Positions 19,562 to 27,119 of a stretch of DNA of 64,000 nt are shown one piece after another. Origin of the DNA: Bog-473 sp963838835 (GTDB lineage: Bacteria > Actinomycetota > Acidimicrobiia > Acidimicrobiales > RAAP-2). The notes below the pieces were generated by a model. The model saw only the letters and a program-made list of their open reading frames with translations. It ran no database searches and had not been told where the DNA came from. The stretch covers positions 310,001 to 374,000 of the forward strand of contig CAWITA010000023.1 of NCBI GenBank assembly GCA_963838835.1. The letters are read 5' to 3'. The stretch's first letter is position 1. Each line of letters opens with the position of its first letter. Position numbers and translations under genes: made by a program.

Positions 19562-20359
19562 GTGCCGAACTCACCCGGAACGCCGGCGGTGCCGACCGAA
19601 CTGGAGCGGCTCAGCCCGGGCTGGACGGCTGCGCTCGCGTACCGGCTCGTCCCAACCGTCACCACGTGGCGCCTGACTGGCCCCGACGGGTCGGTGCGCT
19701 TCGCCAAGGTCGACACCGCGGGCGACTATCCCACCCTGCGCGGCGAGTCCGAGCGCATGATTTGGGCCGCCCCCTATCTCCCGGTCCCAACCGTGGTCGC
19801 GCTGGAGCAGCGGGGCAAGACCACCATCCTCTTGACCGAGGCGCTGCCCGGGCGTGACGCCACCGATCCCGGCTGGCGCGCCGACCTGCCCGGGCTCGTC
19901 CGCGCGCTCGGTCACGGGCTGCGCGCCTTCCACGACGCCGTCGGGGAGGAATGGTGCCCCTTCCGTTTCGACCTCGAGCGCGCCGTGGACCACGTCCGGC
20001 GCCGGGTCACCCTGGACGACATCGACCCCGCCGGCTTCCACGAGGAGCATGCTCACCTGAGCCCAGCCGGAGCGCTGGCCGAGCTGGAGGCGACCCGGCC
20101 TGCCGAGGAGGACCTGGTCGTCTGCCATGGCGACTACTGCCCCCCCAACGCCTTGCTCCAAGCGGGCGCGGTGACGGGATACGTCGATCTGGGCGAGTTG
20201 GGCGCCGCCGACCGCTGGTGGGACGTTGCCGTCGGTGGCTGGAGTGTGGGCTGGAATTTCGGCGAGGAGTTCGAGAACCTGTTCTACGAGAGCTACGGCG
20301 TCGCCGCCGACCCCGGCCGTATCCGCTTCTTCCGGCTGCTCTACGACCTCGCGTCCTGA
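19562..20359 (+). CDS. APH(3')-like aminoglycoside phosphotransferase
   Basis: A 265-aa kinase of the aminoglycoside 3'-phosphotransferase type. The Brenner loop VVCHGDYCPPNALL carries the catalytic Asp, and GYVDLGELGAADRWWDVA matches the metal-binding Asp and helix of APH(3'). The C-terminus RIRFFRLLYDLAS also fits. Members phosphorylate the 3'-OH of kanamycin-type drugs, but chromosomal homologues can have other substrates. GTG 19562 lies seven bases after TACCCT (19549-19554), a leaderless arrangement. The stop overlaps the converging glycosylase gene by 19 bases. Confidence 0.87.
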   Translation: MPNSPGTPAVPTELERLSPGWTAALAYRLVPTVTTWRLTGPDGSVRFAKVDTAGDYPTLRGESERMIWAAPYLPVPTVVALEQRGKTTILLTEALPGRDATDPGWRADLPGLVRALGHGLRAFHDAVGEEWCPFRFDLERAVDHVRRRVTLDDIDPAGFHEEHAHLSPAGALAELEATRPAEEDLVVCHGDYCPPNALLQAGAVTGYVDLGELGAADRWWDVAVGGWSVGWNFGEEFENLFYESYGVAADPGRIRFFRLLYDLAS

Positions 20360-21069
20360 GCCGCCGGGCTCGAGCCACCGGGTGCCGCAGCGATCAGCTG
20401 GCGCGCCCGGGTGAACACGGCGTCGAACATGGGCTCGGTGAGTTTGCCGGTGAAGGTGTTCTGTTGGCTCGGGTGGTACGAGCCGAGCAGCGTCAGGCCG
20501 GACGGGAGCGGGCTCTCGGCCTGGTGGCCGAAGGCCGGGCGAGGCCGAAGCCCGTAGTGTGACGCGACCGCCTGCCAGGCGAACTGGCCGAGCGCGACCA
20601 CCACGACGGCAGAGCGCAGCAGCGACAGCTCGCGGGCGAGATACGTGGCGCAGGCTTCTCGCTCCGAGGGTTCGGGCTTGTTGGCGGGTGGCGCGGAATG
20701 CACGGCCGCGGTGACATAGGCGCCGATCAGCGAGAGCCCGTCGCCCCGCGCCGTGCTGGTGGGCCGGGACGCGAAACCGGCTCGGTACAGCGCTCCGAAC
20801 AGCCAGTCCCCCGACCGGTCGCCGGTGAACATCCGGCCCGTCCGGTTGCCACCGTGCGCCGCCGGCGCGAGTCCGACAATCACCAGCGACGCCTGCGGAT
20901 CGCCGAACCCCGGAACGGCGCGGCCCCAGTACACCTCGCCGGCATACGAGGCCCGGCCGGTCCGCGCCACCTCCTCACGCCAGTGGACGAGGCGTGGGCA
21001 GCGCCGGCACGCCACCACGTCGCGTTGCACCGCGGCGACGGAGTCCTTCGGCACCCGGTTGGCCGCCAC
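20341..21069 (-). CDS. Family 5 uracil-DNA glycosylase (UdgB type)
   Basis: A 242-aa iron-sulfur uracil-DNA glycosylase that removes uracil and other deaminated bases. The N-terminal CRRCP pair and later Cys residues would bind [4Fe-4S]. Motif 1 reads GLAPAAHGGNRTGRMFTG, with Ala where other UDG families have Asp/Asn, which is the family 5 hallmark, and motif 2 is SYHPSQQNT. The open frame extends to 21750 without similarity. GTG 21069 is chosen because a minus-strand TAGGCT box ends seven bases upstream; GTG 21054 is the alternative. Confidence 0.9.
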   Translation of the reverse strand: MAANRVPKDSVAAVQRDVVACRRCPRLVHWREEVARTGRASYAGEVYWGRAVPGFGDPQASLVIVGLAPAAHGGNRTGRMFTGDRSGDWLFGALYRAGFASRPTSTARGDGLSLIGAYVTAAVHSAPPANKPEPSEREACATYLARELSLLRSAVVVVALGQFAWQAVASHYGLRPRPAFGHQAESPLPSGLTLLGSYHPSQQNTFTGKLTEPMFDAVFTRARQLIAAAPGGSSPAAQDARS

Positions 21070-21076
21070 AGCGCAG

Positions 21077-21086
21077 AGCCTACGAT
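21077..21086. promoter_or_regulatory. Overlapping divergent -10 boxes
   Basis: TAGGCT on the minus strand (21082-21077) serves the uracil glycosylase and TACGAT on the plus strand (21081-21086) serves the phosphatase. The boxes share two base pairs. The start codons at 21069 and 21095 lie seven and eight bases away, so both messages would be leaderless and mutually exclusive at any moment. Confidence 0.5.
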
Positions 21087-21094
21087 GGTCGTCC

Positions 21095-21781
21095 GTGCCC
21101 CCGTCCGCCCGATCCGCCCCCGCACGCACGACTTCTCGGCGCGGCCGTAAGTCTCCCCCGACCACCGCGGTGCTCCTGGTGCGCCACGGATCGACCCCCA
21201 CCACCGGCAAGATGCTCCCCGGGCGGGCCGGCGGCCTCCACCTCTCCGAGAAAGGACGGGCGCAAGCCGAGGCGGCCGCCGAACGCATCGCGACACTGGC
21301 CAAGGCGCCAACCGCCGTGTACGCGTCGCCGCTGGAGCGCACCCGAGAGACCGCCTCGCCCATCGCCCGTGCCCTCGGCCTGCGCGTGCGGTCTGCGCCG
21401 GGTCTCGTCGAGGTCGACGTAGGCGAGTGGACCGAGGAGCCCCTGGCCCGGCTGTACCGGGCCCGGGAGTGGCCCACCGTCCAGCGGTGGCCCGGCGGGT
21501 TCCGCTTCCCCGGCGGCGAGTCGTTCGCCGAGATGTCCGTGCGCGCCCTGGATGCCGTGCTCGGGCTCGTCGCCGACCATCCGGGCCAGACGATCGTGGC
21601 CGTTTCGCACGCCGACCCGATCAAGGCGATCGTGGCGGCGGCGGCGGGGGTCCCGATCGACTTGATGCAGCGCCTCGTGATCTCCCCCTGCTCGATTTCG
21701 GCGATCCTTTTCACCGCTGGCGGTCCCGTGGTGCTGTCGGTGAACTCCACGGGGACTTTGGACGAGTTGGTGCCCTCGTGA
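21095..21781 (+). CDS. Histidine phosphatase (phosphoglycerate mutase-like), DUF3090-linked
   Basis: A 228-aa phosphatase of the dPGM superfamily. VLLVRHGST holds the phospho-accepting His, SPLERTRETA the second phosphate-binding Arg, and VVAVSHADPIKAI the distal catalytic His. In actinobacteria this subgroup (MSMEG_4193-like) sits next to DUF3090, an SCO1664-like protein and often mshC. The same order is seen here except that mshC is not in this window. GTG 21095 is fixed by the -10 box upstream. DUF3090 follows after 16 bases. Confidence 0.88.
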   Translation: MPPSARSAPARTTSRRGRKSPPTTAVLLVRHGSTPTTGKMLPGRAGGLHLSEKGRAQAEAAAERIATLAKAPTAVYASPLERTRETASPIARALGLRVRSAPGLVEVDVGEWTEEPLARLYRAREWPTVQRWPGGFRFPGGESFAEMSVRALDAVLGLVADHPGQTIVAVSHADPIKAIVAAAAGVPIDLMQRLVISPCSISAILFTAGGPVVLSVNSTGTLDELVPS

Positions 21782-21797
21782 GGGCGAGTCGGCCGCG

Positions 21798-22322
21798 ATG
21801 AGCGACGAGTTCGATTTCGACGCGCCGGATCACTGCACGGTCGGGGTCATCGGCGAGGTGGGGCAGCGCCTCTTCCTCTTCTATTGTCGCCAGGGCCTGA
21901 GCGAGACAACGGTCAAGGTCGAGAAGCAACAGGTCGCCGTGCTCGCCGGCTACCTGGGCCGCATCGTGAAGGAACTGGGCCGCCCGGGCCATCTCCCCGA
22001 GGACCTCGAGTTCTACGGCACCGAGGAGTTCGAGTGGGTCGTCGGGACCATCGGCGTCTCCTACGACGAAGAGCTGGACCGCATCATCGTCGTCCTCGAA
22101 GAGCTGGGCATCGACGACGAAGAGGAGGACGAGGACGATCTCTCCGAGAGTGGGCGCGTGCTTCGTGTCGCGCTGACCCGTGAGCAGGCGGCCGCTTTCG
22201 CCATCCACGCCACGCGGCTGGTGGAGGCGGGGCGCCCGCCCTGCCCGCTGTGCTCGCTCCCGCTGGACCCTGCGGGGCACGACTGCCCCCGCACCAACGG
22301 GCACCGGCCACCGGTCACCTAG
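21798..22322 (+). CDS. DUF3090 protein
   Basis: A 174-aa actinobacterial protein of unknown function. The first 110 residues form a compact domain (GVIGEVGQRLFLFYCRQG, VAVLAGYLGRIVKELG), followed by an acidic stretch (IDDEEEDEDD). The end is a zinc-ribbon-like tail: CPLC, then C and H in AGHDCPRTNGH. It always travels with the phosphatase before it and the SCO1664-like gene after it, which suggests one pathway. Six bases separate it from the next gene. Confidence 0.92.
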   Translation: MSDEFDFDAPDHCTVGVIGEVGQRLFLFYCRQGLSETTVKVEKQQVAVLAGYLGRIVKELGRPGHLPEDLEFYGTEEFEWVVGTIGVSYDEELDRIIVVLEELGIDDEEEDEDDLSESGRVLRVALTREQAAAFAIHATRLVEAGRPPCPLCSLPLDPAGHDCPRTNGHRPPVT

Positions 22323-22327
22323 CCGCA

Positions 22328-23038
22328 GTGTCCGAGGCCAAGGTCGAGGAGATCCTCACCGAGGGTGAGATGGAGGTGCACGGGCGCATCGCGGGAAGCT
22401 CGAACGCCACGCTGCTCGTCACCTGCCGGCTCGACGGCGAGGAGCTGCTCGCCGTGTACAAACCCTCCAAGGGAGAGCGCCCATTGTGGGATTTCCCCGG
22501 CGGGCTCTTCCGGCGTGAGGTGGCCGCCTACGTCCTCTCCGAATGGCTGGGCTGGGGCCTGGTGCCCGAAACGGTTGAGCGCGCCGAAGGTCCCTTCGGC
22601 CGAGGCTCGGTACAACGGTTCGTGCACGAGGACGGGACCTCCCACTACTTCACGCTGCGCGATGATCCGCGGTGGCATGCCACGCTCATGCGGCTCTGCG
22701 CGTTCGACGTCGTGGCCAACAACGCCGACCGCAAGAGCGGCCACGTGCTCCTCGCCGAGGAACGGCTCTGGGCCATCGACAACGGCCTGTGTTTCAACCG
22801 CCACGACAAGCTGCGCACGGTCATCTGGGACTTCGGTGGCTGCCCGCTCGAGGCGGCCGTGCAGGAGGACCTGGCCCGGCTGGCGCACGCCGGTCCCCCG
22901 GCCGCGCTCTGCCAGCTCATCGAGCCTGCGGAGGTGGCTGCCACCCTCGACCGCGTGGCGTGGCTCCTCAGCCTGCGGGCACTCCCCGAGCTGGTCGACG
23001 ACGGCGGCTGGCCGCCGTATCCCTGGCCACTCGTCTGA
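22328..23038 (+). CDS. SCO1664-family protein with PI3/4-kinase-like fold
   Basis: A 236-aa protein of the actinobacterial SCO1664 family. It shows kinase-like features: a lysine block LAVYKPSKGERPLWDFPGG, an RE-A-Y helix, the catalytic-loop-like DVVANNADRKSGHVLL and a metal-binding DNGLCF in place of DFG. This resembles phosphatidylinositol 3/4-kinase or HipA-type folds; kinase activity is not established. GTG 22328 is the only sensible start, six bases after DUF3090. It is the third gene of the conserved trio. Confidence 0.88.
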   Translation: MSEAKVEEILTEGEMEVHGRIAGSSNATLLVTCRLDGEELLAVYKPSKGERPLWDFPGGLFRREVAAYVLSEWLGWGLVPETVERAEGPFGRGSVQRFVHEDGTSHYFTLRDDPRWHATLMRLCAFDVVANNADRKSGHVLLAEERLWAIDNGLCFNRHDKLRTVIWDFGGCPLEAAVQEDLARLAHAGPPAALCQLIEPAEVAATLDRVAWLLSLRALPELVDDGGWPPYPWPLV

Positions 23039-23105
23039 TCGTCTGCACCGGCGACGCTCGGCCTTCAACCCCAGTTCAAGAGGTGGAGCTGCACCCCTAG
23101 AATCT

Positions 23106-23123
23106 TGACTAGACGCATGACTA
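23106..23123. promoter_or_regulatory. Direct repeat TGACTA in an AT-rich patch before tauE
   Basis: TGACTA occurs at 23106-23111 and 23118-23123, a 12-bp period, inside the AT-rich stretch 23100-23140 (with TAATAT at 23122-23127). It lies 70 bases before the TauE-like start and is the likely promoter/operator area. Spacing of the TTGACT and TAATAT elements (11 bp) is too short for an ordinary sigma-70 promoter. Confidence 0.4.
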
Positions 23124-23191
23124 ATATGAAATCGCTATGAACACCTGGCGACGAGGGTGACTCGGCGCCAACGCAGGAGGGGGCAGCGTTC

Positions 23192-24157
23192 GTGACGGTT
23201 GACCCATACATCGTTCTCGGAAGCGCCGTGGTCGGCTTCCTCGTCGGCATGACCGGGGCGGGTGGTGGCGCGCTGATGACACCGATGCTGATCCTCCTGT
23301 TCGGGGTAAAGCCCTCCACCGCAATCTCGAGCGACCTGGTGGCTGCCGTGCTGATGCGGCCGGTGGGCGCCGCGGTGCACATGGCCAAGAAGACGGTGAA
23401 CTACTCGCTGGTCGGCTGGATGGTCCTCGGCTCGGTCCCCGCCGCCATCTTCGGCACCTATGCCCTGCACCTGCTGGGCAACTCCAAGTCAGCCGAGAAC
23501 AACGTGCAGCTCATCCTGGGCGCTGCCCTGCTCGTCGGCGCGGCCGCCATGGTCTTGCGCTACGGGCTCGACCGTCACTCGGGACAACGCCGTCAGGGGC
23601 TGATCGGCGAGCTGGTCGTCCGACCCCTTCCCACCGTCGCCATCGGCGTGCTGGGCGGCTTCGTGGTCGGGATGACCTCGGTGGGCTCCGGGTCCTTGAT
23701 GATCGTGCTGCTGTTGTTCCTCTACCCGGTGCTCGGCGCCAACCAGCTCGTCGGCACCGACCTGACCCAGGCCGTCCCCTTGACGCTGGCCGCTGCCCTC
23801 GGTGCCCTGGCCTTCGGGCACATCGAGTTCTCCGTGACCGCCTCCATCGTGATCGGCAGCGTGCCGGCCGTCTTCGTCGGATCGCTGATCTCCTCTCGGG
23901 CGCCGGACCGCTACATCCGCCCCGTCATCACGTTTGTGATCTTCGCGTCGGGCCTCAAGTACGTCGGCCTCAGCACCACGGCGCTGGGCTGGACGCTCGG
24001 CATCGTGCTCCTGGCCGCCGGTGTCATCTGGCTCGCCTACGTTCGGCCTCGGCGTGCCGGGCTCGGGCTCGCCGGCACGCCGCCCGAGCCGGCGGGCACT
24101 GATCCGGTCCCGGGCCCGGCCGTGGGCGAGCTGGACAGAGCGAAGCTCCCCCAGTAG
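23192..24157 (+). CDS. TauE/SafE-family anion permease
   Basis: A 321-aa inner-membrane protein with about eight helices in two halves. Each half opens with the family signature: GFLVGMTGAGGGALMTP at residues 15-31 and GGFVVGMTSVGSGSLM near 153. Between them are DLVAAVLMRP and TDLTQAVPLTLAAA, also typical. Members export sulfite, sulfoacetate or related anions, or import sulfate. No sulfur genes adjoin it, so the substrate is open. The start is GTG 23192. The C-terminal 40 residues are a Pro-rich cytoplasmic tail. Confidence 0.9.
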   Translation: MTVDPYIVLGSAVVGFLVGMTGAGGGALMTPMLILLFGVKPSTAISSDLVAAVLMRPVGAAVHMAKKTVNYSLVGWMVLGSVPAAIFGTYALHLLGNSKSAENNVQLILGAALLVGAAAMVLRYGLDRHSGQRRQGLIGELVVRPLPTVAIGVLGGFVVGMTSVGSGSLMIVLLLFLYPVLGANQLVGTDLTQAVPLTLAAALGALAFGHIEFSVTASIVIGSVPAVFVGSLISSRAPDRYIRPVITFVIFASGLKYVGLSTTALGWTLGIVLLAAGVIWLAYVRPRRAGLGLAGTPPEPAGTDPVPGPAVGELDRAKLPQ

Positions 24158-24263
24158 CCGCACCGCTCCGTAGAGGGGTGCGGGTGCTCTCCCTGACCAC
24201 GTTCGTCCCGGGTGTATACGGATCCTTCCGCAATAGGGTGGGTTGACGAAGGATATTAGCCTT

Positions 24264-24296
24264 AACCTTCTGTAACGGGTGGGGTTTTTGAAGGTT
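24264..24296. promoter_or_regulatory. Inverted repeat in the convergent AT-rich gap 24158-24405
   Basis: AACCTTC (24264-24270) and GAAGGTT (24290-24296) are perfect 7-bp arms around a 19-bp loop. A smaller stem AAGG/CCTT lies just before (24249-24263). The gap separates converging tauE and SGNH genes, so a transcription end is likely, although a U-run directly after the stem is missing. Nothing else is apparent in the 248-bp gap. Confidence 0.4.
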
Positions 24297-24405
24297 TCAT
24301 ATACATCCGGACAGAGCGTGCCCGAAGCCGTGCGCACGTCCGAAGCCTGCGCAGGACCGGCCGCGCGGGGGCAACGGCCCGGTCAGCGGGGGTGAACGAC
24401 CCCGG

Positions 24406-25515
24406 TCAGGGGATGTGGTAGCCGAGGTTCTCTAGCTCGCCCGTCACCTGTTGGGCCACGACCTGTCCCCCTCCGGGCGTCAAGTGCGTTCCGTCGGGGG
24501 TCCGCACGTTGACGACCTGACCGGCGGCGTTGGTGATGAACGCGGTGTAGCCACCCTGGGCGGTCCCGAGCACCTTGTCCGTGGACAAGAAGTTGACCGG
24601 CGGATGGGCCCGCGCCGCTTGGCGTTGAACCACGGCGTTGAGGTCCGACATCTGAGCGCTGAGGCCCGGGTTCTGCATCGGCGGCATGCCCACCCAGATG
24701 ACCGTTGCGCCACCGCTCTCGGCGATCTGCATGAACTGCGCCACCCGTTCGGCGTAGAGCGTGTTCCACTCTGGCGAGGTGTAGGGCACGTCGGGCGGCC
24801 CCAAGAAATCCTGCGCGTCGTTGGCGCCGATCATGACGACCACCACCTGCGGATTCGTCGCCTTGAGATCGGCCTGCAGCTCGGCCGGCCAGTTGAAGTA
24901 GTCGGGCCGGGTAAGCCCCGTGCTGACGCGGCCGTCGAGCGCCGCGCTGACGACTCCGGTCTGGGCAAGGTCGGGCTGCAGTGCATCGCCCAGGTCCAGG
25001 CCGATGGAGTCGCCGACGATCAGGACCCGCAGCGGGTGGGCCGCCGTGGGCAGCTTGGGGTTGGGAGGCGCCGTCGTCGGCGTCGTTGAGCTGGCGTCGC
25101 CATTCCCGTGCGCCGAGCCCGACCTCGAGTGCGACCCGACGGCTGCCGGGACGCCCGGACGTGGCCCCGCCGTCGTAAGCCCCACGGCGCCGCCCGTCAG
25201 TCCGTTCGACCTGCCTGTGATCGAGACGAAATGCGAGAGCTGCAAAGCCCGGCTGAGCGCGGCGACGGGACCCGTCACGTCCAGGCTGGCCGTGCGCCGC
25301 GTGCCCACGGGCGATACCTGGGCGTTGTGTTGCAGGGTGGGCGCGTAGAGCAAGAACCAGAGCGCGAAAGCAGCGGCGCCGAGCCCCAGAACGCGCCACC
25401 ACGGTGCGCGCACGCGGCCGTTCTCGGGCACTACGAGCTCGCGATGCGGGTGCGCCCGCCACTGCGGCGACGACTCCCAGTCCACGTGGTCCGGCGGCGT
25501 GCGGGCGTTGGTCAT
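24406..25515 (-). CDS. SGNH/GDSL hydrolase, membrane-anchored, partner of MBOAT
   Basis: A 369-aa protein with one N-terminal transmembrane helix (about residues 38-60), a low-complexity Ser/Thr/Pro linker to about 165, and an extracellular SGNH domain. Block I is VLIVGDSIGLDLG (Ser), the Asn block is VVMIGANDAQDF, and the Asp-His pair is DGTHLTPGG. Such proteins transfer or remove acyl groups on surface polysaccharides. ATG 25515 overlaps the MBOAT stop (TGATG), so translation is coupled. Together the pair forms an O-acylation module, as in AlgI/AlgJ or OafB-type systems. Confidence 0.9.
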   Translation of the reverse strand: MTNARTPPDHVDWESSPQWRAHPHRELVVPENGRVRAPWWRVLGLGAAAFALWFLLYAPTLQHNAQVSPVGTRRTASLDVTGPVAALSRALQLSHFVSITGRSNGLTGGAVGLTTAGPRPGVPAAVGSHSRSGSAHGNGDASSTTPTTAPPNPKLPTAAHPLRVLIVGDSIGLDLGDALQPDLAQTGVVSAALDGRVSTGLTRPDYFNWPAELQADLKATNPQVVVVMIGANDAQDFLGPPDVPYTSPEWNTLYAERVAQFMQIAESGGATVIWVGMPPMQNPGLSAQMSDLNAVVQRQAARAHPPVNFLSTDKVLGTAQGGYTAFITNAAGQVVNVRTPDGTHLTPGGGQVVAQQVTGELENLGYHIP

Positions 25516-26942
25516 CAGAAGCGGTAGTAGATGAAGGGGGCGACACCGACCGGACCGAAGGTCGTGATCCCGAGCAGGGCGAAGCCCAGCAAACCGACCT
25601 GCACCACGGTCCTCTGGCGGGAGAACGCCGCCTGCAGGCGGCCCACGCTGAGGGGCGGCACGAACTGGGAAGCGATGGTGCCCAGGACCGTGACGACGAG
25701 CAGCGGCGTGACGAGCGGGGACGCCTCGCCCCACCCGCTCAGGACCCGGCCGAGCACGGAGAAGGCCTGCGACATGCCGCTTGCGTTGAAGAACACCCAC
25801 CCCAAGCAGACGTATTGGAAGGTGAGGAACCGCTGAACCCAAACCCGCACCGGGCCGCCCGGCACTGGAGCCAGCCCCCGGCGCATTCGGCTGGAGCGCC
25901 GCAGGTGCCCAAAGCTCTGCCCGATCCCCATCAGGGCCCCCCAGGCGACAAACGTCCACGCCGCGCCGTGCCAAAGGCCGCCCAGGATCATGGTGATCAT
26001 GATGTTGCGGATCGTCTGCGCTTGGCCGTTCGCGCTGCCCCCGAGCGGGATGTAGAGGTAGTCGCGCAGCCAGCGCGAGAGCGTCATGTGCCAGCGGCGC
26101 CAGAAGTCCTGCAGGTTGCGAGCCGTGTAGGGCGCGTCGAAGTTCTGGGGGAACTGGAAGCCGAGCAGCAGGGCGAGTCCGATGGCGATGTCGGTATAAC
26201 CGCTGAAGTCACAGTAGATCTGCACCGCGTAGCCCCAGGCCGCGAAGATCGCCTCCAGAGCGGAGTGCTGGGTCGGTGAGGTGAAGACCGGTGTCACGAT
26301 CGCGCTCGAGACGTAAGAAGAGATGACGACCTTCTTGAACAGGCCGGCCAGGATCAGCCAGAAGGCGCGGGAGTAGTCGATGGAGTTGGCGTCGCGACGG
26401 CGGCGGATCTGGGGCAGGAGCTCGTTGCCGCGCACGATCGGGCCGGCGAGGAGGTGGGGGAAGAACGAGATGTAGACCGCGAAGTCGAGCGGCTTGGCGG
26501 GCTCGAGCGCTCGCCGGTAGATGTCGACCACGTAGCTGATGGCCATGAACGTGAAGAACGAGATGGCGATGGGCAGCGCGACCTGCAAGAGCGGGACGGC
26601 TCGCCCCAATCCGAGGGCGTGGGAGAAGTTGTCCACGTTCACCGAAACGAAGCCGTAGTACTTGAACCAGCCGAGGATCCCGAGCAGCGCCGCGACCGAC
26701 ACCCCCATGGCGATGCGCCTGGTCCGCTCGGTGCGCGTCGCCGCGACCCAGGTCGCCCCGGAGTAAGCGACCACGCTGGTGGCCAACAGCAAAAGGCAGT
26801 AGCTCCACCCGACCCAGCCGTAGAACACGTAGCTCAGGCCGATCATGGACAACTTCCACCACGCCGCATAGGGGTTGAGCAGCCAGTTCACCGTGAAGGC
26901 GACGGCGAAGAAAATGGCGAAGTCGATGGTGGGAAAGAGCAT
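25515..26942 (-). CDS. MBOAT-family O-acyltransferase (AlgI/DltB-like)
   Basis: A 475-aa polytopic membrane protein with about eleven helices. Conserved MBOAT features: FFPHLLAGPIVRG, DFSGYTDIAIG, NFDAPYTARNLQDFWRRWHMTLSRWL (seen across about 255-285) and the catalytic His in GLWHGAAWTF near residue 325. It passes an acetyl or other acyl group across the membrane for attachment to a polymer outside. It lies upstream of the coupled SGNH gene. The polymer is not identifiable. A hairpin sits 20-49 bases before the ATG. Confidence 0.93.
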   Translation of the reverse strand: MLFPTIDFAIFFAVAFTVNWLLNPYAAWWKLSMIGLSYVFYGWVGWSYCLLLLATSVVAYSGATWVAATRTERTRRIAMGVSVAALLGILGWFKYYGFVSVNVDNFSHALGLGRAVPLLQVALPIAISFFTFMAISYVVDIYRRALEPAKPLDFAVYISFFPHLLAGPIVRGNELLPQIRRRRDANSIDYSRAFWLILAGLFKKVVISSYVSSAIVTPVFTSPTQHSALEAIFAAWGYAVQIYCDFSGYTDIAIGLALLLGFQFPQNFDAPYTARNLQDFWRRWHMTLSRWLRDYLYIPLGGSANGQAQTIRNIMITMILGGLWHGAAWTFVAWGALMGIGQSFGHLRRSSRMRRGLAPVPGGPVRVWVQRFLTFQYVCLGWVFFNASGMSQAFSVLGRVLSGWGEASPLVTPLLVVTVLGTIASQFVPPLSVGRLQAAFSRQRTVVQVGLLGFALLGITTFGPVGVAPFIYYRF

Positions 26943-26961
26943 CAGGTGCGATCAGCGGACT

Positions 26962-26991
26962 GCGCCGAATGTACCGCCGAAGGTACGGCGC
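26962..26991 (-). promoter_or_regulatory. Bulged hairpin between etfA and the MBOAT gene
   Basis: Arms GCGCC (26962-26966) and GTACC (26971-26975) pair with GGTAC (26982-26986) and GGCGC (26987-26991), leaving a 4-base bulge and a 6-base loop. No U-run follows, so it may be a leader element of the acylation operon or a factor-dependent end of the etf transcript. Confidence 0.45.
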
Positions 26992-27119
26992 GATGGTGCA
27001 CACCCGCTGCACGCTCCGAACCAATTCTGACCCGACCTGGCCGGCTGTTCGACTGTCGGAGGGCCCAGGTCCCGCGCCCTCTGCACCGAGAAGGTCGGGT
27101 CCGCGAGGCGACGGGGCGT

